A stretch of 7,369 bases of DNA from Rubrivivax sp. (GTDB lineage: Bacteria > Pseudomonadota > Gammaproteobacteria > Burkholderiales > Burkholderiaceae_C). This document shows, in pieces, positions 6,027-7,369 of this stretch. Each line of letters opens with the position of its first letter. Positions within the stretch are counted from its first letter, which is position 1. The stretch covers positions 1 to 7,369 of the forward strand of contig JAIXSD010000693.1 of assembly GCA_027484885.1 (NCBI GenBank), in the 5' to 3' direction. The notes under the pieces were generated by a model. That model was not told where the DNA came from and searched no databases. It saw only the letters and a list, made by a program, of their open reading frames with translations. Made by a program: the position numbers and the translations under genes.

Positions 6027-6482
6027 ATGAAGACTCTCGCCTCCCTCTTACTCGCGGTTCCGCTCGCCGCTAGCGCTGCGCCGGGCGAGAACTGGCTTGC
6101 CCAAGTTCCAGCCTCCGCTGGCAACTGGCGAGACTGGGACACGCTTGCTGAGTCCTCATTCTTTGAAGTCCCCGCGTCAAGGCTGCCGGCGGTTGAGGCT
6201 TGGCTATCAGATGTGCCGTACCTTCTCCAAGAGCCGAGCAATTTGGGCTACCTTGGCCGACCAGACTTCAAATGTTCGGGTGACAAGCGGCTGTACTTGG
6301 TGCGCGCGCTGTATGTCAACGGCGGCACAGGGCGGTTCGATTTGGCGTGGACCAAAGGCTCTGCACTTGTTGTCTCTCACGCATCGCTCGGCCCAGGAGG
6401 GCCGGCCAGCAAGTCAGCGATCGTTGCTTGTTTACCTGGCAAGCCAACGGCGGTATTCAGTTCCATCTCGGGTGCGCTGTGA
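6027..6482 (+). CDS. Cassette 5: exported hypothetical protein with two cysteines
   Basis: This is a 151-residue protein. Residues 1-18 form a clear signal peptide (one lysine, a leucine-rich core, then AASA before APG), so the mature protein should be periplasmic or secreted. The mature part has tryptophans at 23, 34 and 37 and just two cysteines (83 and 135), suggesting one disulfide. There is a strand-rich middle (RLYLVRALYVNGGTGRFD, 88-105). I recognise no family and no catalytic motif. ATG 6027 is chosen because the signal peptide begins there; the frame stays open far upstream, but only through the IS fragment. The ATG lies three bases after the attC core and has no Shine-Dalgarno, so translation may be weak. 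Confidence 0.75.
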   Translation: MKTLASLLLAVPLAASAAPGENWLAQVPASAGNWRDWDTLAESSFFEVPASRLPAVEAWLSDVPYLLQEPSNLGYLGRPDFKCSGDKRLYLVRALYVNGGTGRFDLAWTKGSALVVSHASLGPGGPASKSAIVACLPGKPTAVFSSISGAL

Positions 6483-6483
6483 G

Positions 6484-6552
6484 GCATAACCCTACGCTCA
6501 AGCAGACCTGCCCCAGCTACGCTGGCTGGGCCGCATAGCTGGACCGATAAAC
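6484..6552 (+). other. attC: attC site 5 (69 bp, degenerate right core)
   Basis: The left core GCATAAC (6484-6490) is one base off RYYYAAC. The right core GATAAAC (6546-6552) is one base off GTTRRRY, but the change hits the invariant GTT triplet where recombination occurs. The central hairpin CCAGC-TAC-GCTGG (6513-6525) and its surroundings closely match attC site 1, and total length is also 69 bp. It is clearly of attC descent but probably impaired for recombination. Confidence 0.72.
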
Positions 6553-6557
6553 AGCAT

Positions 6558-6731
6558 ATGGATGCAATCGTTGCAGCAGCCGAATTGTCGAGTCTCGCGA
6601 TCTATCGGCTATTGCCGAGCTCGCTGCGGCGATACGTGGAGTACGACTCCATGCTGGGTCATGTCATTGTGCTCACGCTTGGCGTTGCCGCGCTGGTCGG
6701 ATTTGGCGTGTTGCTTGCAGCCTCGCTTTGA
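6558..6731 (+). CDS. Cassette 6: 57-residue small membrane protein
   Basis: This is a short frame from ATG 6558 to TGA 6729-6731. Residues 1-30 are amphipathic with an arginine pair (RR, 24-25), and residues 33-56 form one strongly hydrophobic helix (VIVLTLGVAALVGFGVLLAA). The likely product is a single-pass inner-membrane protein of unknown function. The ATG lies five bases after the core of the preceding attC, the usual cassette position, which supports it as a real gene despite its size. No Shine-Dalgarno stands out. I see no attC after its stop, so this cassette may have lost its right end, or the array boundary lies here. Confidence 0.6.
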   Translation: MDAIVAAAELSSLAIYRLLPSSLRRYVEYDSMLGHVIVLTLGVAALVGFGVLLAASL

Positions 6732-6803
6732 CCCGATGGCTTGTTGGTACAAAGCCAGTTCCTCACTCAGCTAAAAGAAGGAGCGCCTGTGCTCATGCAA
6801 TTT

Positions 6804-6827
6804 GGGCTGCTGAGCTGGCAGCAGCCC
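6804..6827. terminator. Strong hairpin between cassette cluster and exporter gene
   Basis: GGGCTGCTG (6804-6812) and CAGCAGCCC (6819-6827) form a perfect nine-base stem with a six-base loop, 23 bp beyond the exporter's stop codon on the minus strand. Position and GC content suit a terminator for the exporter or a bidirectional block to readthrough. However, neither strand has a proper T-run after the stem, so a simple intrinsic terminator is not established. Confidence 0.35.
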
Positions 6828-6850
6828 TGGCGCCATCGTCGCGACTGAGC

Positions 6851-7369
6851 TCAATGCGCCCCACCCGCATCCACCGCCGCCGCACCCGCCGCTAACTTCG
6901 GCGGCCGACGGGTCAGCCAGATGCACGCAATCAGCAGCAGAAAAATGGCCGCCGAGGCAAGAAAAATGTCGTCGGCCGCCCGAGTAAAGGCCTGCTGATC
7001 GATCAAGCGGTTGATCTGAAAAGCCGCTTGCTGGGGCGACAGGCCTGCTGTCTGCAGCCCGGCCAGGGCTTCGGTCGCGACCGGGTCGCCTTGCGCCAGG
7101 CGCTCGACCATGTGCTGGTGATGGAGCGTGGCGCGGCTTTCCCAGAGCGTGGTTGAAATCGACGTGCCCATGGCCCCTGCCGTGATGCGCACGAAGTTGG
7201 ACAGGCCGGCGGCGGCGGGCAGGCGTTCTGGCGTGAGGCCGCTCAGGGTCAGCGTGGTCAGCGGGATGAAGAAGCAGGCCAGGGCCGCACCTTGCAGAAT
7301 CGTCGGCACCATGATGGTGGCGAAATCGGTCTGCGTGGTGAAGTTGGAGCGCATCCACAGCACCAGGGC
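6851..7369 (-). CDS. EmrB/QacA-type (DHA2) drug exporter, C-terminal part; start off the right edge
   Basis: These are the last 172 residues of a 14-helix major facilitator transporter, an inner-membrane proton-driven exporter normally paired with an EmrA-type membrane fusion protein. Visible are a helix around FATIMVPTILQGAALACFF, the loop LPAAAGLSNFVR, a helix with GAMGTSISTTLW, the ESRATLHHQH segment typical of EmrB proteins, a long periplasmic-type loop, and a final helix (IFLASAAIFLLLIACIWL) ahead of a short polar tail. The TGA is at 6853-6851. The frame is open through 7369, so the GTG at 7363 is internal and not the start. The gene converges on the cassette cluster and appears to be ordinary chromosomal sequence. 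The substrate cannot be inferred. Confidence 0.88.
   Translation of the reverse strand, partial: ALVLWMRSNFTTQTDFATIMVPTILQGAALACFFIPLTTLTLSGLTPERLPAAAGLSNFVRITAGAMGTSISTTLWESRATLHHQHMVERLAQGDPVATEALAGLQTAGLSPQQAAFQINRLIDQQAFTRAADDIFLASAAIFLLLIACIWLTRRPPKLAAGAAAVDAGGAH

Larger units (their letters stand above)
3788..6731 (+). mobile_element. Integrase-less integron gene cassette cluster (CALIN-type), six units
   Basis: Short plus-strand genes, one per unit, are each followed by an attC-like site ending in a GTTRRRY-type core. Approximate cassette limits are 3788-4250, 4250-4803, 4803-5380, 5380-6017, 6017-6546 and 6546 to an unclear right end. All genes point the same way, and their starts lie 5 to 31 bases after the preceding core, as is usual for cassettes. 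No integrase gene is seen in the window. From cassette orientation, intI would lie to the left, where there is only an IS1182 scar and then a housekeeping-type gene. The evidence is strongest for the sites at 4188-4256 and 6484-6552 and for the cores at 4803 and 6017. Expression presumably depends on outside or cassette-borne promoters, since none was recognised. Confidence 0.78.

Noticed and set aside
6732..6850. A further attC after the 57-residue cassette gene
   Set aside because: No GTTRRRY core paired with RYYYAAC could be found. The only inverted repeat is the 6804-6827 hairpin, which lacks attC cores.

Overview
The window looks like chromosomal DNA of a GC-rich betaproteobacterium, probably Burkholderiales. 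The reasons are heavy G/C third positions in the flanking genes, a long acetyl-CoA hydrolase/transferase-type protein and an EmrB-type exporter. This assignment is inference from composition and family resemblance.

Layout. (1) 1-797, minus strand: a two-helix membrane diguanylate cyclase cut by the left edge. (2) 798-1174: a divergent intergenic region holding seven copies of a 12-bp tandem repeat. (3) 1175-3367, plus strand: a 730-residue acetyl-CoA hydrolase/transferase family protein, best started at a TTG with a good Shine-Dalgarno. (4) 3405-3635: the C-terminal stub of an IS1182-type transposase. (5) About 3788-6731: a run of small, less GC-rich plus-strand genes separated by integron attC recombination sites, with no integrase gene in the window. 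(6) 6851-7369, minus strand: the C-terminal part of an EmrB/QacA-type (DHA2) exporter cut by the right edge.

The cassette run is the centre of interest. Six cassette-like units can be read: a four-helix membrane protein, an exported GLGPVQFGM-type protein, a P-loop small-molecule-kinase-like protein whose Walker A lysine is an alanine, a three-helix membrane protein, an exported two-cysteine protein, and a 57-residue single-helix protein. Boundaries are marked by GTTRRRY-type simple sites at 3788 (imperfect), 4250, 4803, 5380 (imperfect), 6017 and 6546 (imperfect). Two attC sites are full size (69 bp), two are collapsed or compact, and one has been overwritten by the end of an IS110/IS1111-type element. 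That element abuts the GTTAGGC core exactly, as expected for the attC-targeting IS1111 group. Its inner side is fused to the coding sequence of the fourth cassette, giving that protein a foreign tail.

Taken together, the region reads as a decaying integrase-less cassette cluster (CALIN-type). It is bordered on the left by an IS1182 scar and on the right by an exporter gene. The flanking metabolic, signalling and transport genes look like unrelated chromosomal genes.
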